A DNA stretch of 64,000 nt from Amnibacterium endophyticum (lineage in GTDB: Bacteria; Actinomycetota; Actinomycetes; Actinomycetales; Microbacteriaceae). This document shows, piece after piece, positions 26,376 through 35,277 of the stretch (position 1 is its first letter; the number at the start of each line of letters is the position of its first letter). Location: assembly GCF_042680685.1 (NCBI RefSeq), contig NZ_JBHUEA010000007.1, positions 62,001-126,000 of the forward strand, written 5' to 3'. A program made the translations under genes and the position numbers. The notes below the pieces were generated by a model that was given only the letters and a program-made list of their open reading frames with translations, was not told where the DNA came from and ran no database searches.

Positions 26376-28493
26376 TCAGCCCTTGGTCTTCTGGACGATC
26401 TCCTCGGCGACCGCCTTCGGCACCTCGGCGTAGCTGCCGAACTGCATCGAGTAGACGGCGCGGCCCGAGGTCTTGGACCGCAGGTCGCCGACGTAGCCGA
26501 ACATCTCCGACAGCGGCACCTGGGCGGTGACGACCTTGACGCCGGAGGCGTCCTCCATCGCCTGGATCTGCCCGCGGCGGCTGTTCAGGTCGCCGATGAC
26601 GTCGCCCATGTACTCCTCGGGCGTGCGGACCTCGACGGCCATGACCGGCTCGAGCAGCACGGGCTGCGCCTTGCGGGCCGCCTCCTTGTAGGCCATCGAC
26701 CCGGCGATCTTGAACGCCATCTCGGACGAGTCGACCTCGTGGTACGCGCCGTCGAGCAGCGTCGCCTTGACGCCGACCGTCGGGTAGCCGGCGAGCACGC
26801 CGACCTGCATCGCGTCCTGGATGCCCGCGTCGACCGAGGGGATGTACTCGCGCGGCACGCGACCGCCGGTCACCTTGTTCTCGAACTCGTACGAGGTCTC
26901 GGCGGTGACGTCGAGCGGCTCGAGCGCGATCTGCACCTTCGCGAACTGACCGGAGCCACCGGTCTGCTTCTTGTGGGTGTAGTCGAACTTCTCGACCGTG
27001 CGGCGGATCGTCTCGCGGTACGCCACCTGGGGCTTGCCGACGTTCGCCTCGACCTTGAACTCGCGCTTCATGCGGTCGACCAGGATGTCGAGGTGGAGCT
27101 CGCCCATCCCCTTGATGATGGTCTGGCCGGTCTCGACGTTCTGCTCGGTGCGGAACGTCGGGTCCTCCTCCGCGAGCTTCTGGATCGCGGTGCCCAGCTT
27201 GTCCTGGTCGCCCTTGGTCTTGGGCTCGATCGCGACCTCGATCACCGGCTCCGGGAAGGTCATGGACTCGAGGATGACCTGGTTCGCCGAGTCGGACAAG
27301 GTGTCGCCCGTGGTCGTGTTCTTCAGACCGATGACCGCGTAGATGTGGCCCGCGGTGACGAAGTCGACCGGGTTCTCCTTGTTCGCGTGCATCTGGAAGA
27401 TCTTCCCGATGCGCTCCTTGTTGCCCTTCGTCGAGTTGACGACCTGGCCGCCGGACTCGAGCCGGCCGGAGTAGACGCGGATGTAGGTGAGGCGCCCGAA
27501 GAACGGGTGCGCCGCGATCTTGAAGGCGAGCGCGGAGAACGGCTCGGTCGAGTCGGCGTGCCGCTCGATGACCTTCTCCTCGTCGCGCACGTCGTGGCCC
27601 TCGACCGCCGGCACGTCGAGCGGGCTCGGCAGGTAGTCGACGACCGCGTCGAGCATCGGCTGGACGCCGCGGTTCTTGAACGCGGAGCCGCAGAACACCG
27701 GGTAGATCTCGGAGTTGATGACCATCTTGCGGACGGCCGCCTTGATCTCCTCGGGGGTGATCTCCTCGCCGCCGAAGAACTTCTCGAGCAGCGCGTCGTC
27801 GGTCTCGGCGACGGTCTCGAGCAGGGTCTGGCGGTACTCCTCCGCGCGCTCCTGCAGGTCCGCCGGGATCGGCTGGATCTCGTACTTCGCACCGAGGGTC
27901 ACGTCGCCCTTGGCGTCGCCCGGCCAGACCAGGGCGCGCATGTAGACGAGGTCGATGACGCCGACGAAGTCGTTCTCGGAGCCGATCGGGATCTGCATCA
28001 CGAGCGGCTTCGCGCCGAGGCGCTTCACGATCGTGTCGACGGTGAAGTAGAAGTCGGCGCCCAGCTTGTCCATCTTGTTGACGAAGCAGATGCGGGGCAC
28101 GTCGTACTTGTCGGCCTGGCGCCAGACGGTCTCGGACTGGGGCTCGACGCCCTCCTTGCCGTCGAACACCGCGACCGCGCCGTCGAGGACGCGGAGGTTG
28201 CGCTCGACCTCGACCGTGAAGTCGACGTGGCCGGGGGTGTCGATGATGTTGAGCTGCGTGCCCTCCCAGAAGCAGGTCGTCGCGGCGGACGTGATCGTGA
28301 TGCCGCGCTCCTGCTCCTGCGCCATCCAGTCCATCGTCGCGGCGCCGTCGTGCACCTCGCCGATCTTGTGGTTGATGCCGGTGTAGAAGAGGATCCGCTC
28401 GGTCGTCGTCGTCTTGCCGGCGTCAATGTGCGCCATGATGCCGAAGTTGCGGACCTTGCTGAGGTCGGTGAGGACGTCCTGGGCGACTGCCAC
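26376..28493 (-). CDS. fusA: Elongation factor G
   Basis: GTPase that drives ribosomal translocation. 705 residues. G1 MAHIDAGKTTTTERIL, G3 DTPGHVDFTVEVER, and G4 NKMDKLG are present, as are domains II-V. I place the start at GTG 28,491-28,493 (MAVAQDVLTDL), with a GAAAGG ribosome binding site 7 bases upstream. The frame stays open further upstream but without family similarity. 131 bases separate it from rpsG. Confidence 0.98.
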   Translation of the reverse strand: MAVAQDVLTDLSKVRNFGIMAHIDAGKTTTTERILFYTGINHKIGEVHDGAATMDWMAQEQERGITITSAATTCFWEGTQLNIIDTPGHVDFTVEVERNLRVLDGAVAVFDGKEGVEPQSETVWRQADKYDVPRICFVNKMDKLGADFYFTVDTIVKRLGAKPLVMQIPIGSENDFVGVIDLVYMRALVWPGDAKGDVTLGAKYEIQPIPADLQERAEEYRQTLLETVAETDDALLEKFFGGEEITPEEIKAAVRKMVINSEIYPVFCGSAFKNRGVQPMLDAVVDYLPSPLDVPAVEGHDVRDEEKVIERHADSTEPFSALAFKIAAHPFFGRLTYIRVYSGRLESGGQVVNSTKGNKERIGKIFQMHANKENPVDFVTAGHIYAVIGLKNTTTGDTLSDSANQVILESMTFPEPVIEVAIEPKTKGDQDKLGTAIQKLAEEDPTFRTEQNVETGQTIIKGMGELHLDILVDRMKREFKVEANVGKPQVAYRETIRRTVEKFDYTHKKQTGGSGQFAKVQIALEPLDVTAETSYEFENKVTGGRVPREYIPSVDAGIQDAMQVGVLAGYPTVGVKATLLDGAYHEVDSSEMAFKIAGSMAYKEAARKAQPVLLEPVMAVEVRTPEEYMGDVIGDLNSRRGQIQAMEDASGVKVVTAQVPLSEMFGYVGDLRSKTSGRAVYSMQFGSYAEVPKAVAEEIVQKTKG

Positions 28494-28625
28494 GGGAGAA
28501 CCTTTCGTGGAGGTGTACGGGAGGCGGGTCCTCACGACAACGCGCGAGCACCCCGTTTCATGCCGGAGGCCGCGGACCCCGTCGTGTGGACGGAGCCGCG
28601 GCCGCGGCGAGGTGGGAGCCTTCGA

Positions 28626-29096
28626 CTACCAGCGGTAGTGGGCGAAGGCGCGGTTCGACTCGGCCATCTTGTGCGTGTCCTCGCGGCGCTTCACCGCGGC
28701 GCCGAGGCCGTTCGACGCGTCGAGGATCTCGTTCGTCAGGCGGTCCGTCATCGACTTCTCGCGACGGGCCTTGGCGTAGGAGGTGAGCCAGCGCAGCGCG
28801 AGGGTGTTCGCGCGGTGCGGCTTGACCTCGACCGGCACCTGGTAGGTCGAGCCGCCGACGCGGCGGGACTTGACCTCGATGGTCGGGCGGACGTTGTCGA
28901 GCGCCTTCTTCAGCGTGACGACGGCGTCCTGGCCGTTCTTGCTCGCGACGTTGTCGAGCGCGCCGTAGACGATGCGCTCCGCGAGGCCCTTCTTGCCGTC
29001 GACCAGGATCTTGTTGACCAGCTGGCTCACGACCGGGGCGGAGTAGACGGGGTCGGCGACGACGGGTCGCTTCGGGGCGGGTCCTTTACGAGGCAT
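28626..29096 (-). CDS. rpsG: 30S ribosomal protein S7
   Basis: Primary head-assembly protein of the small subunit, 156 residues. MPRKGPAPKRPVVADP, LVNKILVDGKKGLAERIVYGAL, and the C-terminal KMAESNRAFAHYRW are canonical. Its ATG overlaps the rpsL stop by one base (TAATG). Confidence 0.98.
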   Translation of the reverse strand: MPRKGPAPKRPVVADPVYSAPVVSQLVNKILVDGKKGLAERIVYGALDNVASKNGQDAVVTLKKALDNVRPTIEVKSRRVGGSTYQVPVEVKPHRANTLALRWLTSYAKARREKSMTDRLTNEILDASNGLGAAVKRREDTHKMAESNRAFAHYRW

Positions 29097-29470
29097 TACT
29101 TCTTGTCCATCTTCGCGCCGTAGCGGCTGCGAGCCTGCTTGCGGTTCTTCACGGCCTGGGTGTCGAGCGCGCCGCGCACGATCTTGTAGCGCACGCCCGG
29201 GAGGTCCTTCACGCGGCCGCCGCGGACCAGGACCATCGAGTGCTCCTGCAGGTTGTGGCCCTCACCCGGGATGTAGGCCGTCACCTCGGTGCCGTTCGAC
29301 AGCTTCACGCGGGCGACCTTGCGCAGCGCCGAGTTCGGCTTCTTCGGGGTGGTGGTGTAGACGCGGGTGCAGACGCCGCGCTGCTGCGGGTTCGCCTTCA
29401 GCGCCGGCGCCTTGGTCTTGACGACCTTCGGCGAGCGGCCCTTCCGGACCAGCTGCTGGATGGTGGGCAC
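29096..29470 (-). CDS. rpsL: 30S ribosomal protein S12
   Basis: Decoding-site protein, 124 residues, first gene of the str operon. The invariant loops TTPKKPNSALRKVARV and VRGGRVKDLPGVRYK carry the lysines at which streptomycin-resistance mutations arise; both are wild type here. The start is GTG at 29,468-29,470, with GAGGAG 8 bases upstream. Confidence 0.98.
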   Translation of the reverse strand: MPTIQQLVRKGRSPKVVKTKAPALKANPQQRGVCTRVYTTTPKKPNSALRKVARVKLSNGTEVTAYIPGEGHNLQEHSMVLVRGGRVKDLPGVRYKIVRGALDTQAVKNRKQARSRYGAKMDKK

Positions 29471-29647
29471 TCTTCAACTCCTCGTTCCGCGGTTCTCGCG
29501 GGCCGGACGGCTGCACCGGGAGGCGGACCCACCGGTGCCGGATGATCGACGGCGGGATGCGCGGGGCATCCCGGGTCCCGCACATTCGCCCTCTCGGGCT
29601 GATCGCGGAACGGACGGTGCGCCGAAGAGCGGCACACACGGTCGATC

Positions 29648-29676
29648 ATCGTACCCGCTGGCGCGGGGGCTGTCGA
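29648..29676 (-). promoter_or_regulatory. Promoter of the str operon
   Basis: Read on the minus strand: -35 TCGACA (29,671-29,676; five of six bases match TTGACA), a 17-base spacer, and -10 TACGAT (29,648-29,653). It lies about 180 bases upstream of rpsL, leaving a leader of about 170 bases. It also separates the str operon from the end of the pilus operon upstream. Confidence 0.65.
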
Positions 29677-29699
29677 ACACGGGGCGGCGGGCCCGGCGG

Positions 29700-30173
29700 T
29701 CAGGGCTCGTCGCGGCCCTCCCACGGCCAGCGCGGGCGGTCGGCGCCCGCATCCGCGGCGCGGACGAGGAGCAGGACGACGAGGCCCTCGATCGCCGCCA
29801 GCACGGCGGCCGCGACCGAGAACCACGAGATCGCGAGCCGGCCCGCGGTGAGCAGCGCTCCCTCGGGGCCCGACAGGAGCGCGACGAGCGCCGCACCGAC
29901 GACCGGCACGAGGTAGCCGATCAGCAGGAGCTCCAGCGGCAGCAGCACGCTGGACGCGGTCGCCCGGGCCGCGCGGACGGCGAGCAGGACCGCGGCGAGC
30001 GCGACCCCGACCGGCAGGGCGAGCGGCCCCGCCTGCGGGACCGGCAGCACCTCCGCCCCGGTGAAGAGGCTGATGAAGCCGTTCGCCGCGATCACGGACG
30101 CGACCCACGCCGCGGTGGCGAGGACGGCCGTGGCCGCCCCCGCGCTGCGCTGCTCCGGCTGCTGGTCCGTCAG
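29700..30173 (-). CDS. Small integral membrane protein, last gene of the pilus operon
   Basis: About 157 residues with four hydrophobic segments (near residues 15-38, 48-68, 72-98, 113-140) and a charged C-terminus ending RPRWPWEGRDEP. I do not recognise the family. There is no ATG/GTG near the expected N-terminus. A CTG at 30,171-30,173 would give the same 4-base overlap (CTGA) with the previous stop as seen at other junctions here, but this start is a guess. A GTG further in would cut the first helix. Probably co-transcribed with the gene before it. Confidence 0.65.
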   Translation of the reverse strand: MTDQQPEQRSAGAATAVLATAAWVASVIAANGFISLFTGAEVLPVPQAGPLALPVGVALAAVLLAVRAARATASSVLLPLELLLIGYLVPVVGAALVALLSGPEGALLTAGRLAISWFSVAAAVLAAIEGLVVLLLVRAADAGADRPRWPWEGRDEP

Positions 30174-31042
30174 CGCTCCGCGAGCTCGTCGCGGTACGCC
30201 TGCTGCGCGGCCCGGTTGCGCTTGCGCACCCGGGTGCCACGGGCGCCGATCGCGACGCCCGTCCACAGCATGACCTCGCGGGCGACCAGCCCGACCAGGA
30301 TGAACTGCGGCACGAGGAAGGTCTGCTCGAGCGTCGCGGTGTCCCCGATCGAGCCGCGCGTGAGGATCGAGATCAGCAGCACCGACGCGACGTACGTCAC
30401 GACGCCGACGACGAGGCTGCTCACCACGTAGAAGAAGCGTCCGGCCCGGTCGAACAGCAGCACGGCGAGCTCGAACAGCAGGAAGAAGAAGAGGACCGGG
30501 AGCCAGGCGAACGCGGATCCCAGGTACTGCTGCAGCTGCGCCGAGACGACCGGTCCGACCTGCGCCCAGCCGGCCTGCGGCAGCACGAGCAGCGCGATCA
30601 GGCCCGCGAGCGCGGCGAAGTAGACGACCTGGAACAGGCCCGCCGCGAGCAGCGCCCAGGCGGTGCCGACGAGCCGGTTGCCCTCCCGCTTCGGCGCGAC
30701 GGGCGCGGACTCGCGGGCCGGTTCGAGCACCGGCTGCTCCTCCGCCGCGACCGGCGCCCCGGTCTCCTCGCGGCGCTCCGCGAGCGCCCGGTCGGCGGCG
30801 CGGTCCTCGGCCGCCTCGTCCTGCGGGGTCGGCTCGGCCGCGTGCCGGCCCTCCGCGTCATCGTCCGGCGCCGTCTCGATCACCCGGGTGCGCTCGGGGT
30901 CCTCCGCCGCCTCGTCCGCCCGCTGCTGCTGCCGGACGTCGGCGGCGCGGACGCGCTCCGCGTCCTCGTCGGCGGGCGTCGCGGTCCCCGGGTCGCGCTC
31001 GGGGTCGTCCTCTGGCCCGCGCTGCGGGTCGGTGTCGGCCAT
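30170..31042 (-). CDS. Membrane protein with acidic cytoplasmic N-terminus
   Basis: 290 residues. The first about 120 are Glu/Asp/Ala/Pro-rich and probably disordered. Then come four hydrophobic segments (GTAWALLAAGLFQVVYFAAL, LLVLPQ, AFAWLPVLFFFLLFELAVLL, SSLVVGVVTYVASVLLISIL, VPQFILVGLVAREVMLW) and a basic C-terminus. Family not recognised. ATG start at 31,040-31,042, 29 bases after the subtilase. Its place at the end of the pilus operon suggests a role in envelope or pilus biogenesis, but nothing in the sequence proves this. Confidence 0.75.
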   Translation of the reverse strand: MADTDPQRGPEDDPERDPGTATPADEDAERVRAADVRQQQRADEAAEDPERTRVIETAPDDDAEGRHAAEPTPQDEAAEDRAADRALAERREETGAPVAAEEQPVLEPARESAPVAPKREGNRLVGTAWALLAAGLFQVVYFAALAGLIALLVLPQAGWAQVGPVVSAQLQQYLGSAFAWLPVLFFFLLFELAVLLFDRAGRFFYVVSSLVVGVVTYVASVLLISILTRGSIGDTATLEQTFLVPQFILVGLVAREVMLWTGVAIGARGTRVRKRNRAAQQAYRDELAER

Positions 31043-31071
31043 GTGAGTCCTCCCTGGATGACCGGACGAGC

Positions 31072-32745
31072 CTACGCAGGCCGGACGCGGCGGGAGTGGG
31101 AGGTCGTGGCGGCGGTCACCGCGCCCGCGCGGCGCACCGTGACCCGGACCGCGATCCGGTGGCCGGCGTCGCGCGCACGGAGGTGCAGGGTGCGCGAGGT
31201 GGCGCCGGCGATCGGGCGGCCGTCGCGCAGCCAGAGGTACCGCACCGCGGCCGGCTCGGGCCGCCATCGCCCGGCGCGCGCCTTCAGCACCGAGCCGGGC
31301 CGCCAGGTCCCGGTGACCCCGACCGGGTCGGCGAGGACGAAGCGCCGGGCCGCCCCGACCAGCGAGCCGGCGTTCACGATGCCGGCGCCGCAGATCGTCG
31401 GCGTGCAGGCGCTGCGGGCCGGGAAGCGGGTCGCGGTCGCGCCCAGCCGGTCGGCGACCTGCGCCGGCGTCAGCCCGGGCCGCACCGACAGCAGCAGCGC
31501 CGCGGCCGCGGCGACCCGCGGCGCGGCCATGCTGGTGCCGACCGCGAGGCGCAGCACCGGCGTGTTGCCCGCGGCCCGGGCGGTGGTGCGGGAGGTCCAG
31601 CCGGCGCCGACGACCGGGTCGCCGCCCGATCCGCCGGGCGCGGCGATCGCCGGGGCGAGGCGCCCGGTGCCGCGGTTCGAGTAGCCGGCGAGCAGGCCCT
31701 GCCGCGTCGTGGCGGTGACCGCGACGACGCCCCTGCAGTTCGCCGGCGACGACGACGCCACATCGTCCCCGTCGTTGCCGGCGGCGGCCACGACGACCGT
31801 GCCGCGCGAGACCGCGCCGTCGAACGCCGCCTGCAGCGCCGCGGGGCAGCGCCCGTCCGCGCTGCCGAGCGACATGGACAGCACGTCGGCCCGCCGAGCG
31901 GCGTCGGGGACGCCCGGCACCTGGCCGCCGGAGGCCCACGTGATCGCCGCGATGGCGTCGGACTCCGCCCCGCCGCAGGACCCGAGCACCCGGACCGGCA
32001 TCAGCGAGACGCCGGGCGCGGCACCTGCGGCGCCCCCGCCGAGTCGTCCCACGACCTCGCCGGCGACGAAGGTGCCGTGCCAGCTGGAGGGCTCCCCCGC
32101 GTCGCGGCACGCGTCCCCCGGGTCGGACGGGTCCGCGTCCCAGCCGTCCCCGTCCCCCGTGCCGATGTCCTCCGCGCCGGAGACGAAGTCGTAGCCGGGT
32201 ACCAGGGAGGCGCCCCGCAGGTCCGGGTGCGGGGTGATCCCGGTGTCGAGCACGGCGACGACGACGTCCGGCGACCCGAGCGTGCGGGTCCACGCGCGGG
32301 ACGCGTCCATGCCGTACCCGCCGGCCCGGCGGGTGCTCCGCGCGTCCCACAGGTCCCACTGCTTCGCCGCCGCGCGTGCCCCGGAGGCGACCGGGGCGAC
32401 GGTGCCCGCGATGCGCAGGCGCCGGTCGAGCGCGGTGTCGACGACCTGCCGCGAGCGCTCGAGCGCCGCGCGGACCGCCGAGGTCGTGGCCGACGAGCGG
32501 ACCGTCACGACGGCGGTGTGCGGCGCGAGCCGGCGGACCGCGGCGAGCCGGACGGCGGGCACCGCGCGCTGCAGGGCGACCCGCGAGGGCGCCTCGGCGC
32601 GGGTGCGCACGACCAGATCGACCTCGTGCGACGGAGCGGCGTGCGCGGCGGCGGCCGCCGGTGCTGCCAGCAGCAGCGCGAGCGCCATGGCCGCCCGTCG
32701 ACGGGCCCGCCGGGGGACGGCGGCCCCGTCCCCCGGGCGGCTCAC
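31072..32745 (-). CDS. Secreted subtilisin-like serine protease (S8)
   Basis: 557 residues. An Arg-rich start followed by a hydrophobic AMALALLLAAPAAAAAHA segment forms a signal peptide. An N-terminal propeptide-like region precedes the catalytic domain, with the triad Asp167 (LDTGITPH), His223 (WHGTFVAG) and Ser405 (GTSMAAPR). The C-terminal about 95 residues form an Ig-like domain (VTGTWRPGSVLKARAG... YLWLRDGRPIAGATS). The GTG start (32,743-32,745) overlaps the pilO stop by 4 bases, so it is part of the pilus operon. It could process pilins, adhesins or extracellular protein (inference). Confidence 0.92.
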   Translation of the reverse strand: MSRPGDGAAVPRRARRRAAMALALLLAAPAAAAAHAAPSHEVDLVVRTRAEAPSRVALQRAVPAVRLAAVRRLAPHTAVVTVRSSATTSAVRAALERSRQVVDTALDRRLRIAGTVAPVASGARAAAKQWDLWDARSTRRAGGYGMDASRAWTRTLGSPDVVVAVLDTGITPHPDLRGASLVPGYDFVSGAEDIGTGDGDGWDADPSDPGDACRDAGEPSSWHGTFVAGEVVGRLGGGAAGAAPGVSLMPVRVLGSCGGAESDAIAAITWASGGQVPGVPDAARRADVLSMSLGSADGRCPAALQAAFDGAVSRGTVVVAAAGNDGDDVASSSPANCRGVVAVTATTRQGLLAGYSNRGTGRLAPAIAAPGGSGGDPVVGAGWTSRTTARAAGNTPVLRLAVGTSMAAPRVAAAAALLLSVRPGLTPAQVADRLGATATRFPARSACTPTICGAGIVNAGSLVGAARRFVLADPVGVTGTWRPGSVLKARAGRWRPEPAAVRYLWLRDGRPIAGATSRTLHLRARDAGHRIAVRVTVRRAGAVTAATTSHSRRVRPA

Positions 32746-33407
32746 CGCTGCAGCGTGTAGATCGCGCCGGAGAGCACCGCGGTGACGGTGCCGTCGTCGT
32801 TGCGCGACGTGGTCGGGTTGGTGATGAGGAACACGCGCTCGTCGTCCTGGATGGCGGTCGAGAAGCGCAGCACCGAGTCCTGCGTGCCGGTCACCGTCAC
32901 CGAGGCGGGGACGACCGCGAAGTTCGCGGGCGTGATGAGCGGATCGGTCTTCGCGGTCGTCGGCGTCGCCGCGACCGGCGCCGCGGGCGCCGCGGACGGG
33001 CTCGCGGAGGCGGCCGGGGTCGCCGCGTCCTGGGTCGCCGGCGCGGCGGACCCGGCCGGCGAGGTGTAGGCCGCCGCCTTGCCGAGCTGGACGGAGGCGA
33101 CGGTCACGCCGTTCAGCGCCGCGACCTCGTTGATCCGGCGGTTGAAGGTGTTGTCCTTGAGGATCGAGGGCACCTTCTTCTGCAGCACGGCGTCCTCCGC
33201 CTGCATCGACTCGAGCTTCGCGGCGCGCTTCGACAGCGTCAGCAGCTTCAGCTGCATCGTCTGCGCCTGCGCCTCCGCGCTCGCCGCCGACTCGTCCGCC
33301 GTCGCCGCGGCGGCGAGCTGCGGCTGCACGCCGAGGAAGAAGCCGCCGGCCAGCACGGCGACGATCGCCGCGGTCGCGACCATCACCCAGATGCGGAGCG
33401 TGCTCAC
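32742..33407 (-). CDS. pilO: Type IV pilus inner-membrane platform protein, PilO-like
   Basis: 221 residues: one N-terminal transmembrane helix (about 7-27), then a coiled-coil-prone segment, a Pro/Ala-rich linker, and a C-terminal beta-rich half. This is the PilO/GspM-like layout; sequence conservation in the family is low, so the call rests on layout and on its position after pilM-pilN. GTG start in a 4-base overlap with pilN; its stop overlaps the protease start. Confidence 0.8.
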   Translation of the reverse strand: MSTLRIWVMVATAAIVAVLAGGFFLGVQPQLAAAATADESAASAEAQAQTMQLKLLTLSKRAAKLESMQAEDAVLQKKVPSILKDNTFNRRINEVAALNGVTVASVQLGKAAAYTSPAGSAAPATQDAATPAASASPSAAPAAPVAATPTTAKTDPLITPANFAVVPASVTVTGTQDSVLRFSTAIQDDERVFLITNPTTSRNDDGTVTAVLSGAIYTLQR

Positions 33408-34141
33408 TTCGCGGCCTCCTGCTGGTTCACGAGGGCCCGCTCGTCGAGGTGGACCGTGAGGGTGATGTTCACGCCGGAGCCGCCGCTGCTGCTGCTGCCG
33501 TCGGCCCAGGACGCGGTCGCGTCCGCATAGGCCGGGATGGAGCGCAGCTCGCGCAGCCACCCCGGCAGCTGCGCCGTGTTCGGCGCGTCGACCGACAGCA
33601 CGACGGTCGCGACGCGGGGCCGCTCGAGCGGGCTGTCGCCCTGCCCGTACGGGGTGGTGACGGTGGCGGAGTCGGCGGTCATCGACTCGACGGAGTAGCC
33701 GAACGGCATGTCCGCGGTGATGGCGTCGTACTGGGCGCGCCAGTCGATCTGCGTCGAGGAGCCGACCGCGGCGGCGGCGGTCCCGACCGCGATCTGCTGG
33801 TCGAGGCGCGCGACGTCGGAGAACTTCGCGATCTGCGCGGCGAGGCCCTGCGTGCGGTCGTTCGCGGCCGTCAGCCGGTCGTTCGAGGCGCCGGCGACGG
33901 CGCCGGCGAGCAGCACGCCCGCCAGCACGGCGCCGACGGACGCGGCGACCGAGCCGATGAGCACTCGCCGGACGACCGTCACCCGGGCGGCGTCCCGGAT
34001 CTCCGGCGGGAGCAGGGAGACGCGCGGCAGGCCGCCGACGGCGGGCTCGCGGCGGCGCTCGCCCTTCACGACGCGCGCCGCGGTCTCGGCGGCGGTCTCC
34101 GGCTCGGGCTCCGGCTTGCGGAGGATGTCCTCGAAGCTCAT
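33404..34141 (-). CDS. pilN: Type IV pilus platform protein, PilN-like
   Basis: 245 residues. A cytoplasmic N-terminus carrying the PilN motif (VSLLPPEIRD, about 41-50) is followed by one transmembrane helix (about 59-84) and an extracytoplasmic region with a predicted alpha/beta fold. PilN's N-terminus normally docks onto PilM. ATG start at 34,139-34,141 in a 4-base overlap (ATGA) with pilM. Confidence 0.85.
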   Translation of the reverse strand: MSFEDILRKPEPEPETAAETAARVVKGERRREPAVGGLPRVSLLPPEIRDAARVTVVRRVLIGSVAASVGAVLAGVLLAGAVAGASNDRLTAANDRTQGLAAQIAKFSDVARLDQQIAVGTAAAAVGSSTQIDWRAQYDAITADMPFGYSVESMTADSATVTTPYGQGDSPLERPRVATVVLSVDAPNTAQLPGWLRELRSIPAYADATASWADGSSSSGGSGVNITLTVHLDERALVNQQEAAK

Positions 34142-35184
34142 GCCGCGCTCCCCACGGTCAGGCCGAGCGCGACGGCGGGCGCCGCGCCGGCGGCCACGAA
34201 CGAGGGCTCGTCGATGCGGGCGCCCACGGTGAAGCGGCCGTCCGGCCGCGACACGGTGACCGGCAGGCCCGTGTGCTCGGCGATCTCGGCGCTCAGCCCG
34301 CGGAGCATGGCCCCTCCCCCGCTCAGCACCACGCCGTCGACGTGGTCCTCCGGGTGGCCGTTCTGGTAGAACGCGATGGTGCTGGCGACGGCCTGCACGA
34401 GGTCGCGGGCGGCCTCGGCGCTGACGTCGGCGGTGAGGCGCGACTCGGGCACCTCCTCGTCGGCGACCAGGCCGAAGCGGCGCTTCAGCTCGTCGGCGCG
34501 GTCGGCGCGGACGCCGAGGCGGTCCGCGAGCGCCGCGGTGAGGTCGTTGCCGCCGCTCGGCAGCATGCGCACGAACTGGGGCACGCCGCGCTCGGCGACG
34601 ATCACGTTGGTGGAGACGGCGCCGACGTGCAGGTACACCTTGACCCCGGCGAGGTCCTCGTCGACGTGCGAGCGGATCACCGCGAAGGGGATCAGGTCGA
34701 CGTCCACCACCTTCAGGCCGGCGGCCGCGGCGGCCGACGTGTTCGCGGCGACGGACTCCCGGGTCGCGGCGACGAGCAGGCCGCGCAGGTGGGGCTCGCC
34801 CTCGTGCTCGACCTCCTCGACCGGGTAGTAGTCGAGCACCGCGTGCTCGACCGGCAGCGGCAGCATGTCCTGCACGCGGAACGCGAGCGTCTCGCGCAGG
34901 TGCGCCATCGGCATCGACGGCAGCACCAGCTCGCGGATCAGCACCTGCTGGCTGCCCATGCCGAGCACGACGCGCTTGGTCGAGAACCCGCCGACCGCCC
35001 AGAGCCACTTGAGGGCTGCGACGACGGCCGGGGTGTCGGCGACGACGCCCTCGCGGATCGCGTCGACGGGCACCTCCACCTCGTGGTACCGGTGCAGCAC
35101 GGGACGCTGCCTGCCGCCGGGGCTCACCTCGGCGGCACGGATCACGCCGTGGCCGAAGTCGAGGCCGACGATGCTCTTCGCCAT
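34138..35184 (-). CDS. pilM: Type IV pilus assembly ATPase-fold protein PilM
   Basis: Actin/FtsA-like cytoplasmic protein that links the pilus motor to the PilN/PilO platform. 348 residues. The phosphate-1-type motif GLDFGHGVIRAAEV (7-20), a central FAVIRSHVDED, and the C-terminal VLSGGGAMLRGLSAEIAEHTGLPV match the family. ATG start. Followed by pilN with a 4-base overlap; 93 bases separate it from pilD. Confidence 0.92.
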   Translation of the reverse strand: MAKSIVGLDFGHGVIRAAEVSPGGRQRPVLHRYHEVEVPVDAIREGVVADTPAVVAALKWLWAVGGFSTKRVVLGMGSQQVLIRELVLPSMPMAHLRETLAFRVQDMLPLPVEHAVLDYYPVEEVEHEGEPHLRGLLVAATRESVAANTSAAAAAGLKVVDVDLIPFAVIRSHVDEDLAGVKVYLHVGAVSTNVIVAERGVPQFVRMLPSGGNDLTAALADRLGVRADRADELKRRFGLVADEEVPESRLTADVSAEAARDLVQAVASTIAFYQNGHPEDHVDGVVLSGGGAMLRGLSAEIAEHTGLPVTVSRPDGRFTVGARIDEPSFVAAGAAPAVALGLTVGSAA

Positions 35185-35277
35185 GGTGGGGAGGTCCTTC
35201 GGATCAGGTGATGGTCAGGAGTGTCGTGGAGCGGGGACGAGCGGTGCAGTCCCCAGTGGAGGTGCGCCCGGAAGGGG

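Noticed and set aside
26076..29123. A 1,015-codon plus-strand open frame opposite fusA, rpsG and part of the fusA-tuf gap
   Set aside because: It mirrors the coding strand of clear conserved genes. The absence of stops on the other strand is expected at this GC content, and the composition (very high Arg, Asp, Val and Leu) is typical of shadow frames.
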